DNA of 64,000 nt from Hyperoodon ampullatus. Taxonomy: Eukaryota; Chordata; Mammalia; Artiodactyla; Ziphiidae. The stretch covers positions 53,906,516-53,970,515 of the forward strand of contig OX457068.1 of the NCBI GenBank assembly GCA_949752795.1. Direction: 5' to 3'. Below are positions 35,580 through 48,000 of the stretch, piece after piece. The translations under genes and the position numbers were made by a program. Each line of letters begins with the position of its first letter. Position 1 is the first letter of the stretch. The notes under the pieces were generated by a model. That model saw only the letters and a program-made list of their open reading frames with translations. It was not told the origin of the DNA and ran no database searches.

Positions 35580-36125
35580 AAGTAGTGCCTTTGGTGTTGT
35601 GTCTAAAACATTATCACCATAGCCAAGGTTATGTAGATTTACTCCTAAGTTATCTTCTAGAAGTTTTATAATTTTGTATTTAACATTTAGGTCTATTATT
35701 CCTTTTAAGTTAATTTTTGTGAACGGTCTGTGTCTAGATTCTTTTTTTTTTTTTTTATGTGGATGTCCAGTTGTTCCAGCATCATATTTATGTGTTTGAA
35801 AGGACTATCATTTCTCCATCAAATTACCTTTGTTCCTTTGTCAAAGATCAGTTGACTGTATTGGTGTAAATCTATTCCTGGGTTCTCTAATCTCTTTCAC
35901 TGGTTTATTTTTCTATTCCGTCACAAGTACCACTCTGCCTTGATTACCATAGCTTATAGTAAGTCTTGACTTTGGGTAGAGCCAGTTGTCCGACTTTGTT
36001 CTTCCTCAGAATTATGATGGCTCTTATGGGTCCTTTGCCTTTCCATATTAACTTTAGAATCAGTTGTCAATATCCACAAAATAAACCTCTGGGATTTTGA
36101 TTGGGCAAGTATACATTTTCTAGGT
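35580..36125 (-). mobile_element. Old L1 ORF2 fragment
   Basis: Reversed ORF2 landmarks: tgtggatgtccagttgttcc, tttgtcaaagatcagttgac, ttgattaccatagcttatag, gggattttgattgggcaagt. Contains a poly-T run at 35742-35756. No frame survives. Confidence 0.8.
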
Positions 36126-39100
36126 CATAACATTTCCTTTAAGTACTAAGACTGTAAGCACGCTGGAGCTAAGCACTCTTTGTGAAACCCATTCTCTTCA
36201 GTCATGCCTAGACTGATGTATTCTAGGGACTATTACATCTTCCACCAGATATCCTAAAATTCTATCAGCAAAGCCGTATGAAAACTTTTTTGTCATAAAA
36301 ACAAGTGAAGTATTTTTACATCGTCATTTAGGAAGAAACTGTACTGCACAAGCTGATATTCCAGATAGCTGAAGATTAATTTTAAGTGGTCCATAGATTT
36401 CAGGGAACTCCAGAGTCCCATGTGAAAAGGAAGGCTTAGCTTGTCTCCATCCCCTGCCTTTTCACTCTTCTCTCTCTTTAACCACTTGGTACAGAATTAA
36501 TGACTCTATACTCTAAAATAGGAAAATAAAATGGAATGTACATACCTGAGATAAGAGAGAGTACCTAAACTTCTGTAGAAGAAAGGGTAGAAGAAATCCT
36601 ATTAGGGAAAGGAGTTGAAGACGTAATTGCCAGAGAAAAACCCATAACATTTCAAAAAATGCTGAGATGGTTGAACAGAGATCTTGGTACCTGTGTTGAG
36701 ATGAAGGATATGGTAGGGAGTGGTCCAGAGAGGAAAGGGTGGGGCAGAGTTGAGAAGTACCCACCTAGGACAGGGGAGGGTCACTCAGAGAATTAGTAGG
36801 TATAGATTCAGTATTAGCCTCTCTAGCAGAAGTACAGACTTATTTCTGTCAGTTGGGAGTGATATAAAAAATAATAAAAATATTATTTCCCATAGGTCCA
36901 GTTTTTAGGCTGTTAAACCACTTGATGTCCTGGGAGACTATGTTATCCAGGATGGTGTATGGAGGGGGAATTCCCTGCAAGTTGGAAGACTTCCACAACA
37001 GCAATATGTTTTAAAAAACTGCAAAACTCTCTTCCTTTTATGGTAGTAGTAAATATTTTTGTTCAAAATAATTCTAAATTGGTCAGTATGCTATTTAAAT
37101 GCAATGCTTTTAGTGAAGGAACTGCTCAATAATTTGCTAAATTGCTTTAAATATACTATGAGGAGCATCAATTAAAGTTTTCTTGGTGACTTGGGAGTCA
37201 TCATTATCAATGTACTTGTTGACCATAGCTATAATGCAGCTGCCTCCTCAGGGTCTCTATTGGGATATGAGCAGCTATTAGTTCTAGCACTAAATGGTCC
37301 CCATTTGTGTAAGCTAGGAGCTGTTTCTGATCCTTTACATGTCTTGCTGGAATGGTTCACTTCTTTGTTTTCATTCTTATTTCTATCAATCTTGCTTAAC
37401 TGTACAACTGTCTGTTTTTAGCTTCTGTATGTTGGGATTAATCATCAAAGTTATTAAGAATTGTTTGTAAAATATAAATTCATAGAGTGTGAGTTTTTGA
37501 GACAGGGATTTTCAGCTGCAGGTCAGGATCCATTAATGGGTTGGAAAATCAATTTGGTGGTAAGGATTCACTTTTGTTATTTAAATGAATAGAGTAGAAT
37601 GGGAAATATAATTGGAAATATTTTGTTCATCACATGTGGCACATGTAAACGTTTTGTGAAATTCAGTATTTTTATAATGGTAGAAAATGTAAAGTATGAG
37701 TTATTATATGAATGTGACCCACATAAAAAATTAATAGAATAAGTTTTAAGGCATTGGATTTTTGACATGTGTCTTTTAAAAAAAAAATCCAGCTTATTCT
37801 TTATTCGTCTTGATTTTTTACAGATACTTGAGGGATAAGAATATGTTATCTCCATGTAAAATCTCATCTCTCCCTCTTAACTTTAACCTCATTAAGGAAG
37901 GGCCCTTTTAGACGTCTAGTACCTACAATGGAGTCATTTTTAAAGAACAACCCTACTGAAAAGATTAAAATCAGTACAAACCTAACATCTTCTTGAGGTG
38001 GTGGTTATGACAGAGACACACTCATCAGCAGTCTCAGAAGTGGGAGCAAGTCTCAGAGAGAAAGAATGAGAAGGGACAAGAACTTCATTCATCTGTGCCA
38101 TATTTTGGGTAGAAATGTGGGTCTGGAAGTGCTTTCATTTTGGAATATGATTTTTCTTTGATATGCTAAGAGCAGCAAATTAGCCTCAAAAAAAGTAGAG
38201 AACTCCCTAGCTAGGGCTGAAGTCACACTTTCAGAAAAAGGCTTAACAGGGTCATTGAGCTTGCTTTTGTGCCCACTTCAGCTTGCTGTGGAAGGAAATC
38301 TGATGGGGATTTTTGGTAGTAGTCTGAAATAATTAGATGGTATTACAGCATTTCCCTGAAACCTAAGCATGAGGGTAGAAGGATGCTAGGCAGGGCACAG
38401 TTTAAAAATAGGAAAGGAGACTCCTAACTCTACAGACAATCTAGATAGTTAAATATTTATCAAATAAAAAATGATGATGATGATCATGATTTTACTAACT
38501 TTACTCCTTTCTAGCAGGTATGAAAAGAAGTAACACACACCTGTATCCCCTGATATTATTTTCATGATCCTTTGCTTTTCTTCTTTCCACTTGATTCCTG
38601 TTATTTCTTTCAATATTAAAAAAAGCAAACAGACTCTCAAGCTCTTATTTATTTAATGATTAAACTCATTTTGATGCCAGTGTTGTGAAAGTCACTGGAT
38701 TGAGTACTTTGAAGGATACAAGAGTAGATAGAAGCCCATAGCTCCAGTAGTGTATAACACAGGGTGGTGAGGGCATTAGGAAAGGAGAATAGGTGCAGCT
38801 TGTTATTTCCCCCACGGCCCAAACATATGCAGAGCAGAATCCATAAATGTACTTATTCTTCAGAAGACACAACAGACCAGGGATTTTGTTTTTCTTGCTT
38901 TAATTTTATCCACTAGATAGCTGCCCTTATAATATTCAAGCCTGGATAAACTGACTTACTGTAAAAAAAAATCTAGTTTCTTTACAAAAGGCCACATTGT
39001 GGCCACATTCTTTACACCCATGTCTCAAGACATTTTAGTGTGAGTTTACTTGGAATAGATCTGGGAGGTCAATAAATAGGGAGGCATTGTTTCTTCCATG

Positions 39101-39585
39101 AATAATACAAAACCTCACGAAGATTTTTCTAGAAACTCAGCCATCATTAGAATTATTCAAAGAATGAAAACTTCTCCTGAAAGGAATTCCCAATAGCTCA
39201 TTTGCTATGTAAACAAATCTCATGTCCTGAAGATATGGTTGCAGTATATAAAATATTAAAATGTTGATACCTGATAGATTCTAGGAAGAAATTTATAAGC
39301 AAGCATTTCCTGGAAAAGTGGGAGAACCTTATGGTTCAATGAGTCATAATAAAAATAAGACAAGGTGAGATAAATTAGCCCAGAGGAAACTAAAGGCATG
39401 AATTTTTTGCACAGTATCACCATGGCTGTAGTGCTAGATGCCCTTTTGCTCTTTCCGAATTGTACAAAATGAAGACTATATCTACCAATCAACCCATGCA
39501 GATCCAGCTAATTTGTATCATTGAATGGAAAATAAAAAAGTCAGGAAGAAGACAAATGATAAAGGGAAGTGAGTGATGGCAGCAC
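36126..39585. other. Intergenic, no gene seen (longest low-repeat stretch)
   Basis: About 3.4 kb with no confidently recognised interspersed repeat. 37500-37735 (tttcagctgcaggtcaggat, gggttggaaaatcaatttgg, ggtagaaaatgtaaagtatg) faintly resembles an old hAT-type MER element. All open frames are below 100 codons. Confidence 0.5.
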
Positions 39586-39589
39586 ATCA

Positions 39590-39720
39590 TTATTATAAAG
39601 GTTATCATTCACTGAATCCTTTCAGTGGAATTACTGTGCTAAGCATTTTCACGTGTTTTTTTTTTTTTCTCCTATAATCTTCAAGATAAACCTCTGATAT
39701 AGATTTTAGTTTTATTCCTA
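39590..39720 (-). repeat. MIR SINE fragment
   Basis: The plus strand shows actgtgctaagcattttcac, then a poly-T run, then atcttcaagataaacctctg: the reversed MIR 3' half. Confidence 0.55.
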
Positions 39721-39724
39721 AAAA

Positions 39725-40200
39725 GTAACAACTATCAAGGGCCCAGGTGAGGCCAGGCTTGTTCAGTGTCAACAATCAAAGTGGTTTATTCTGTTTGGTA
39801 GGCATGGAGACAGGCAACACTGGAGACTAGGCATGCCTCTTGTCAGAATTCCAGGCAGCAAGTGGATTCAAGCTGGATCTTCAAGCAGAAACTGGGATAC
39901 AGGGGTTCTGTTTTCTAAATGAGAAAAGCTGGAAAGTGTTAGAAGGTTGTCAGGGTCCCAATCAAGGGAGAGCCCATTCAGAGAGGGCTATCCACAAAGA
40001 CATCCAGAACAGTATACCAAAAACTGAGACAAGAAGCTTGGCAGAGGCAAACCTCATCAGCTTTATGGGCTAACTGCAATTCACTAGGCACATGAGACTC
40101 AGGGAATCACGAGATTAATTACAGAGCTCATCCATGATTACACTTAGTCCTCTAATATCCTAATATTATCTTACCCTAACTTAAGTGTTTAACAACAAAC
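39725..40200. other. Intergenic, no gene seen
   Basis: Low-copy sequence. The 77-codon frame at 39840-40073 has no recognisable feature. Confidence 0.45.
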
Positions 40201-40204
40201 CTAT

Positions 40205-40400
40205 AAGAGAGACGTTATCATTTTATAATCATCATGATCATCACCATCACCAGCATCATTGCCATCATCATCTTTACCAATAAGGCAATTGTGGTTTAGA
40301 GAAATTAGATAACTTGCCCATGGTTACTAATAAGAAAATAGAGCCGTCACTTGAACTCACATTGTCTGATTCCAGAGAGAGTTGTCTTAACAAGCCATCA
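40205..40400 (-). repeat. MIR SINE with internal CAT/ATC simple repeat
   Basis: Reversed MIR landmarks (gtggtttagagaaattagat, aacttgcccatggttactaa, gtctgattccagagagagtt) flank a degenerate trinucleotide stretch at 40227-40275. Confidence 0.7.
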
Positions 40401-40429
40401 GCTTATCCATGTTAAAGTACCAGACTCAT

Positions 40430-40550
40430 CCATTCGTTCAGTGAAAAAATATTTATAGAACACCTACTATGTGCCAGCCACAGTGACAAGTCATACATAT
40501 TAGGTGTTCAATAAATATTGCTTTGCTAAATGAATACATGAATGAATGAA
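40430..40550. repeat. Ancient repeat with aaatatttat...cctactatgtgccag core
   Basis: It contains gaacacctactatgtgccag and a GAAT-type run (atgaatgaatgaatat). This motif marks several very old mammalian repeats; the family is uncertain. Confidence 0.45.
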
Positions 40551-40724
40551 TATTCTGTTATGTTTGAGAACTTGTAATTTAGGAGACACAAATCTGAAGC
40601 TATGACATTTTGATTAAACTGCCCTGCTGGAGGCCATTGTGTAAAATCATACCCTTGTGTGTGGAAGCAGAGTCTCCCCAGAGTGAATGGTTATGTTCTC
40701 ACTGTCAATTACCTCGATATAAGG

Positions 40725-41335
40725 TTGGATTAGGGAATGACAGATGGTGAAGCAGACATAAGACCAGAGGGAAAGCAGAACTCCTTTTCTTTCAGTCTCA
40801 TGGCAGTTAGGTCTGGGCTTGGCAGCAGTTGTGCTCATGTTATCGAGTCCAAGCTCGTAATGCTTGCCACATGACAGGTCAATAAATTGGGAGATAAGGT
40901 GGTGGGGCAAGGAATAACAACTTGATTCGGAAAGCCGGGAGTCCAGGAAGATGGTGGGCTAATGTCCTAGAGAACCATCTTACCCAAGTCAGAATTCAGG
41001 CTTCATTTATCCTGAAAGGGGGAGGGGTATGCTTGGTCGTTGCCAACTTCCTAGTGTTAGAATCCTTTGTTCTTGCAGCTGTACACATAGGCCAGGTCAC
41101 GATGTTCCTGTAAGCCTCCAACAAGAAAAATGCTATTCTCTGTTCTGCAACTTTTTATCTCTATATGAACAGAAAAGTGTTATAACTCTTAAGTTCAGAG
41201 CTTTGATAATGGGCTATCCTATATATTTCAGTCTATAGGCAACATTCTTAACTGGAAGCAAAAGCAATAGAATAAAATGGTTAAAGTAAAATAAACAAAT
41301 CTAACGTGAAGTCAGATTGGTCTTCCCTATTACAC
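40725..41335 (-). mobile_element. Possible solo LTR of an endogenous retrovirus
   Basis: The stretch gattcggaaagccgggagtc, aagatggtgggctaatgtcc, agaattcaggcttcatttat and tatatttcagtctataggca recalls a medium-copy LTR of cetartiodactyls. On the minus strand it would begin with TG at 41335 (tgtaatagggaagacc), as LTRs do. I could not find matching short duplications, and no internal viral sequence is present. Confidence 0.38.
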
Positions 41336-41339
41336 TCAG

Positions 41340-43725
41340 GGCACTCCAGACATTCTGGGCAGCTATTCTTGATGCATAAAGGTAGATACTGTGAATGGGC
41401 CTGAACCTCTGAGATCCAGCACTTTATTATGCTATACAACGTATCTTTAGGTCTACACTTCCATTTTGTTATTATTGAACATTCAGTAAACTCTTATTAA
41501 AGGTAACACCTAGTCTTGGCTATGTTGAAATGAGGCAATTTACAGTGAGTTCAGGAGAAAACAAGGAAGTCCCTTCTGGTCAAGAATAGAGGTTGCAATG
41601 TTTCCTTAGTTCTCAGCAGAGTGGAGAGCACAGGGGAAGGCAGTGTCATGACAATCTCATGGATGCTTAAGAGGGAATTGTTTCCAAGTACATATGAGCA
41701 GCGCTTGGGAGAAGTCATATATTTAACTAGCAGACACATAGTTAGTAGTGAGGAATTATAGGATAAGAGGGTTGAGAGGAGTTAATCTCATAAGAATATA
41801 GTTTAATTTTGTGCACACTTGCTGATGTACACTGGGCAAACACAATCCCACACCCTCAATTGCTAACTGAGCATCCATGGTGTAGTGAACAGAGTGGAAC
41901 CCTGACAGCCTGGGGACCCAGGCTCTCCCAAGGGAGTGGTCGGAGTTCAGTGGGCATCCATCACTTTCTCTGAAGCTAGGACTAGTGAGGTACACGTGTG
42001 TGACACATGACCAACGGAATCCAAAATCTTATGTTTAGTTCTCATTCCTAGCACTGACTAAAGCTCAGTCCTTTCTTCCCCACTCAACAAAGCATATAGG
42101 AGTCCAAGAAAAGTGTGAAGCTCTTAAAAGGATCATCTTAATTCTTCCTAATTTACATGTAAAACAGGTACTTACCAACTATAAATAAATGTGAAACACT
42201 CAGAATGACACTGAGCAAAATTATATGTAAAATTTCTTCCTGGCCTATTAATCTGTGCGTACACTATCTTCAGATCAATTGGTTTGGATATTCTTCCACA
42301 GGAAGAAATGAGGAAGAGAGAGCAAGGAAACAGGCATGATGCCATAAATTCATTCTGATATTGGTCGCTTGAGAATGAAACAAATTGATGGAAGCTGTTC
42401 TGGGTATACAGTGAAGAGAGTTCTTCACCAGAAGAACCCACTGGAGGAAGAGCCATCATCTGTACGCTCTGGAAGTCCCCCGTGGCAGGAAGAACAGGGC
42501 ATAAACATCCTCCAACTTCTGCAGAAGTTCAGGGGATGCCATTTAAGAGATTAGTCAGTATTTTCCCTGTATGAAATGGTTCTTAGTGAGAAGTCAAGAT
42601 GGAAAACAAAACAAGACAAAACAACAACAACAAAACTTCATCCAAATCCACATTCCTAGTTTCTGTTTAATCCAGAACTCAGGCACCCTTATCATCCTCC
42701 ACACAGGATTCTCCTTAATGTGCTGAATGTGAATTCAAGTGGGGGTATGAAGAGTGCCTGTGATGTGATTCAAACACTCCACTAATATTTTCTCTTCCTT
42801 GTTTTCACTTTGTGTCTCAATATCCTTGGAAGTCAGTAGATCAGTGGTACTCATCCAGGGAGAAAAGTTGAAACACACAAACTTGCAGGGACTTGCTGCC
42901 AAATGAATGGTGGACCGGGGGATAGAACAGAGCCCTGCCAGAGGGTTGATCATTCTCCAGCTCTGCCTCATTTTCAATCTGGCCTCTAATAAGAGGACAC
43001 AGGACATTGTTTCACTTCTCCTAAGCCCATAACCCTGGGCAGACTCCCTGGGGTGGGTCATCTCAAATTGAGCTCATGCCTTTTGGTAGGGTCAGGAGAT
43101 TTTTCCCTAGGTAAGTGTGACTTTCACTTCTGACAAGCAACTACATCATTTGATCAGCAAGTAATTCTTAGGAAAAGAAACATTTGGCTGAGCTAAATGG
43201 AAAAGCATCAGTCACAGACAGATTAGATTTTCCTTTAAATAAACATGGCCTTTCAAAAAGGCAAGAAAAACATTTGGAGAAAAACATGCTGGGCATGAAA
43301 ATTTCAGATAAAATATCTACCCACCCTCAACAAGAACAAGAATCACTCCACAATCTTTGAATAGTTAGAATTACTCCTTTGTTAAACGAAGGAGAATGGC
43401 TTAAAGATGTTTGTTCTTATAGGCAGAGGTGTGCCTTTCTAATGCTAAATCCTGTACCACTTGGGTCTCACAGAATATTCATACTCAGCGGTTATGTAAT
43501 TAAATGACTAGTATTTGGGATACTCGAAGTTTGCCCAGCTTCCACTTCATCCTGAAGATGACAAAGAAATTTCATCCCTAAAGTCACCAGCAGGTTCTTC
43601 ACATTGAGTGGAATGGCTGTGTTGTAGTCTGATCACTGCATCATAAAATATTTTTGATCCACCGGATTCTTAAAACTTTTTAAAGCTATTTACAAGGCTT
43701 TCTTACATGTCTCATTGACTATATG
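41340..43725. other. Intergenic, no gene seen
   Basis: Low-copy sequence with moderate GC. Frames at 42172-42459 (95 codons, minus) and 42735-43061 (108 codons, minus) lack domain features or splice context. A degenerate CAA run lies near 42620. Confidence 0.5.
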
Positions 43726-43880
43726 CCCTTTAGCTTCTGTCCAAATTCCACTCTTTTCTATTTTTTTTAAATCTCAGTGGCCCAAATTAAAAAGCCAAGA
43801 TCCTTTCATGTTTCATTTCCATTGTCAATCACATTCAATTAATCATCAAGTCCAAATCATTTAAAATTTTCTTCAAATGC

Positions 43881-44610
43881 ATATACTGGTTTAATAAATA
43901 CCTGTTAAACAATCTGATATGTATCAGCCATATGTCTATACATTAGAGATAATGAGTGAAAAGGGTGATGGCATCTTGGAACTTCCTTTCAGTGGGAGAG
44001 GCAAACCGTAAACAAATAAACAAGTTAATCCACATATGGATCCCTTATGAAGATGATAAGATAAGATATTATGACTGAAAATGACTTGCTTATCCTCTCT
44101 GAGTGACATTTAAGCTGAGGTCTGGATGATGTGAAGGAGCCAGCTACAGATATCTGGAGGAAGAGCAGTCTAAGCTGGAGGAACAGCAGCAGCAAAGGCC
44201 CTGGAATGATGAACAGTCAGCCTATAAAAGTGAAGGGCTTTTAGCTGGAGCACAGTGATTTCAGGGCCTAACACTATTTCTGAAAGATAAACAGAGGAAA
44301 GAACCCAGTGAGATATGATAAAGAGTTTAATTCATTTTAAATTCAGTGGGAAACCATTGAGGGGTCTGAGAAAGATAGTAACATAAATCTAAACTATATT
44401 TTAAAAGATATGGAGAATGAATGATGTCTATGATGGTGGCCTGGGCTAGGTGATAGCTATGGAGAGAAGTTACGTATTCTCTGACTATTAGGGAGTTATG
44501 GTTAATACAGCTTGCTGGTGACTTGGATGTGGAAAGTAAGGCAAATAGATAAATCAGGGGTGAGTCCTAGGTTTCTGATCCAAGTAACAGGTTGGCAGTT
44601 GTACCATTTA
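43881..44610 (+). repeat. Unnamed ancient interspersed repeat inserted in L2
   Basis: Landmarks: cagtgggagaggcaaaccgt, gtgacatttaagctgaggtc, gcagcaaaggccctggaatg, gtgggaaaccattgaggggt, gatggtggcctgggctaggt. This series recurs across mammalian genomes as an old repeat, but I cannot name the family with certainty. A shorter copy of the same family lies at 45485-45690. Confidence 0.5.
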
Positions 44611-44817
44611 CTTCCACTGCCCCATCATCATCTTTCACTTAGACCTCTGCCATAGTCTAATATCTTGTCAACCAAACTACAGGTCCTCTAAAATCTCTCA
44701 TCCACATCACTGATTCACAGAGAAAACAATATGCTTTCATCATTCCATTTCTCATATCCTTTCAATGACTCTCCATTACTCGGGAGAGATGAGAAGCTTC
44801 TTTATACAGTGTTCAAA

Positions 44818-45225
44818 GATATGATAGGCAGAATTCTAAGATGGACCCTAAACTTCTATGCCCTGGCCTGCATAATCCCATTCCCTTGACCTATGAATGT
44901 GACAGATGTCACTCTTATGATTAAGTTATGCTACATGTCAATGCAAAATTGCATGGGGAGTAAGTGTGATTTAATCTTGGGAGACTGATTAAAGGGAGCT
45001 GGCCCTTTGCTGTCCCCGAAGAAGCAAGCCATCATGAGTCTTACAGCTGGAAGGAAGTGAATTTTGCCTAACAAATGCATGTGCTTGGAAGAGGATGCTG
45101 AGATCCAGCTGGATCCCCAGACCCAGCCCTTTGATTGCAGCCTTGTGAGACTTGAGTAGAGGTATCAACTAAGCCATGCCTGGATTCTTGACCCATGGAA
45201 GCTATGACAAAATACAAACAAAATA
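44818..45225 (+). mobile_element. MLT1-type LTR inserted in L2
   Basis: It starts with aggcagaattctaagatgga, passes tgaatgtgacagatgtcact and tacagctggaaggaagtgaa, and ends around cctggattcttgacccatgg and gaagctatgac. This is the MaLR/ERVL-type LTR pattern. L2 sequence resumes on its right side. Confidence 0.68.
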
Positions 45226-45484
45226 CAGAGAATTAAGAAATGAATGCAAAGCCCTTTCATGTCTGACCTCTATGACTTCCAACCTTATCAGGCATCTTCA
45301 GTGACCTCAATATTTATGTTTCAACAGCACCAAATGATTTATAGATTCTGGACTTTACTTAGGCTTTTTACTCCCATGCTCAAAGTAATATTGGCCCTTC
45401 TTTCTAGAATTTCCTCCATCTCCCCATCACCTAATATTTAGCAAGAAACACTCATTTGGGAAGGATCAGCTCACTTTTCATCAT

Positions 45485-45690
45485 TATCCATTAATTCATT
45501 CTTTTAATACATATTTATTGGCATCTACTTTACACTGGTCAGAGAATATAGAGTGATAAACAGAAATCTCTGCCCTCATTTCCATTACATTCCAGTGGGA
45601 CAGAGATCTTTACACAAATAAACAATCAAATGAATATGTAAGCTCCAACTAGGATAAAATCTATGATGGAAAGGAAGATCAGATAAAAGT
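45485..45690 (+). repeat. Second, shorter copy of the unnamed repeat in L2
   Basis: The stretch atacatatttattggcatct, aaatctctgccctcatttcc, cattccagtgggacagagat, acacaaataaacaatcaaat matches the left part of the 43881-44610 element. Confidence 0.5.
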
Positions 45691-45879
45691 ATAACAATTG
45701 CTTCTTTTGGTCCACCTTGACCTGTCCCCCTGTTTTGCATCTGCTCTCCATAGATTGTAAATACACTGAAGATAGGGATGGTATTTTACTCCTCTTTATA
45801 TCTCAAGTACCTGGACCATGTGCCTAGCACTTCGCATATGCACAATAATTTTGCTGAATAAATGAACATAGGATCTGTC

Positions 45880-47855
45880 AGTTCCTTTTGGCCCTGTAAA
45901 TACCTTAGCAAAACATTACAAAACCAAAGGAAAATTAAGAAACCCAGATCCACCTTGTCCCTAAATCAAAAAGGGCCCAGCTTAGGGATTTAACAACCAA
46001 TAGAGTAGGACCTTAATTAGCTAGCTGCTCCTAGTATATTTCCCAGCATCTCTGGTTACTTGTTTTAACGTGACCCAGCAGCATCCTTGATCCGCCAAAT
46101 GAGCCATCAATCTGTTTTACTTGACTTCTAACCATAGTCCCTGGTGCCCTTCTAGTTTCCTATTAGTTTATTTCAGTCCTCAAGGGTTTACTTGTCACAT
46201 AGTCCCATGTCGGCTTGTAATTTAACTTACACAGATTCCTTATCTTACACAGATATTTATACCTTACACAGATATTTATAAATTTGAGCACCCTTTTTAA
46301 GTTGAGGTACTTTACTTCCTACCTTTTCACTCTTGGCAGGAGCCCCATACCCAATTCTCCAGCTTCCTTTGCAGCTGCGGTCCACTCATATCTGTCAATC
46401 AAGCTCAAGGGATGGACTGTGAATTGGAAGTTAAGAATTTAAAGAAGTAGATCCCATGTGGAATCCTTTTAGGAAATGGTAGTGGCAGATACATCCAGTT
46501 TCCAGGGACAGTGGTGGCTAAGGTTCCAGCAGAAGCCTCCAGGGCTGGCTTTCATGGTATCTGTACCTGGCAGAGGTACCAGGGTGCCTCCATGGGGCCA
46601 GTTCTGTGGTTTGGCTTTGGACGTCCTCCTGGGCTGCATAGCCTGAAGACTCTGTGAGCTAGCCAATATTCTTTAATATATGTCTTAAACTATAGAAGCT
46701 AATTTATATTTGTTACAACTAAGAACTTTACCTGTTACACCTCTAATTACCACTCCTTCCCCAACAGCTTGGCATTCTCCTGAAGGAACAGACATTCCAA
46801 ATGATGGTCTTGGTCTCTTCTGCCATCATTATCTACATGGCCATTGCCCTTATTCCTGCCACACACACACACACACACACACACATGCACACACACAGAA
46901 AGTAGAAGCCTGAGTACGGGTGAAGGTCCAAAGAATACTAGTGTCTAGCAAGTCCCCTGGGTTTTGACGTGTTCCACTGATCTTTTCCTTGCCTCAGTGG
47001 ATCTCTCTGAGCCCCTGACATGATTAGTCTCAATACTTTATCCTCCACCACTTAATATTCTCCCGGAGATGCTTAACAGTGAAGGCTTGCTGGTGGAATA
47101 GTATTATTCTATAAATCCCTAAAGTGGAGAGCTAAGGGGAGAGATTTGGGTAAATATTTCACTTGAGGAGTAGTGCAAGACTTGCTTATTCCCACGCATC
47201 TCCCAGAAAGAAAACTCACTATGGTGGCCTCATTAGCAACTGCTATACAGATCAGCTATCAAGGAAACTACATCGTTTTTGATACTTAAAGCCAGAGCTT
47301 AATCAAAAATGGAAACAGAAAAGAAGTTCTAAAACAAACAGCCCAGGTTTTTCCTACACCACAATCTCAGCAGGCCCATTATACTGGTAGGTCATCTAAC
47401 TCATGCAGTTATGCATACAATGAATGGGGGGCAGAAAGCAGGGTGGAGTCAGGGTGGGGTGGGGTCCATCAATGCCACAGCTCACCATTTTCAAAAGAGA
47501 GATGAGCCGGTCATCAGCAGTGGTGATGGAATGAACACCATCGGAAAAGGAGATACATGTAGAGATGGAAATCCAAGGCTGCTCTGAGCATCCCTACAAG
47601 TACCAAGATGCAGTTCCCTAGGCAGCCACCTGCTATATTAAGTAAACTTCTCAGTATTTCCATATATGTATTTTTTATCACCTGCCTTTGAATTTTGTTC
47701 AACAAAATGTAAATTAATTCAAGGTTCCAAGTGTACTGATGAACCATGCTATTTAGCCTGATTTAGTTATACCAGTTTCTCTCTCCTACCCCCTACCAAG
47801 GCACTTTCATGAACAAGGGAAATGGTGGAGTGTGGGAGGGGCTCACTCATGGAGT
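45880..47855. other. Intergenic, no gene seen
   Basis: Low-copy sequence. 46300-46680 is GC-richer than its surroundings and could be an unassigned old repeat. Frames at 46469-46666 and 47514-47747 are short and featureless. Confidence 0.45.
46861..46899. repeat. (CA)n microsatellite
   Basis: About 12 AC units, one atgc interruption, then more AC units. Confidence 0.95.
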
Positions 47856-47859
47856 GGAC

Positions 47860-48000
47860 CTAACCCAGTATTGATTCTGCTACTTCCTGATTCTGAGTCT
47901 TGGGGCAAGTCACTCCCTAAGCCTGAAGACATTTCTTGTAAGGAAGGAAACTCAGCATGAGTAATGTGAGAATGTGCCTGGCATCTCCACATTTGTCATG
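47860..48000 (+). repeat. MIR SINE fragment
   Basis: The series gattctgctacttcctgatt, cttggggcaagtcactccct, aagcctgaagacatttcttg, gtgagaatgtgcctggcatc follows the MIR order. Confidence 0.5.

Larger units (their letters stand above)
43730..45875 (+). mobile_element. Ancient L2 LINE, split by three later insertions
   Basis: L2 3' sequence is readable in four pieces in correct order: 43730-43880 (cacattcaattaatcatcaa), 44611-44817 (tttcaatgactctccattac), 45230-45475 (ctttcatgtctgacctctat, tctagaatttcctccatctc) and 45691-45875 (tgacctgtccccctgttttg, ccatagattgtaaatacact, gctgaataaatgaacatagg). The intervening pieces are unrelated repeats listed separately. No L2 reading frame remains. Confidence 0.68.

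Noticed and set aside
40227..40275. CAT/ATC repeats considered as a CRISPR-like or tandem array
   Set aside because: A degenerate trinucleotide run inside a MIR; no equal spacers, and the genome is mammalian.
42735..43061. 108-codon minus-strand frame as a host gene
   Set aside because: No recognisable domain, no promoter or splice context; length is within chance for 64 kb.
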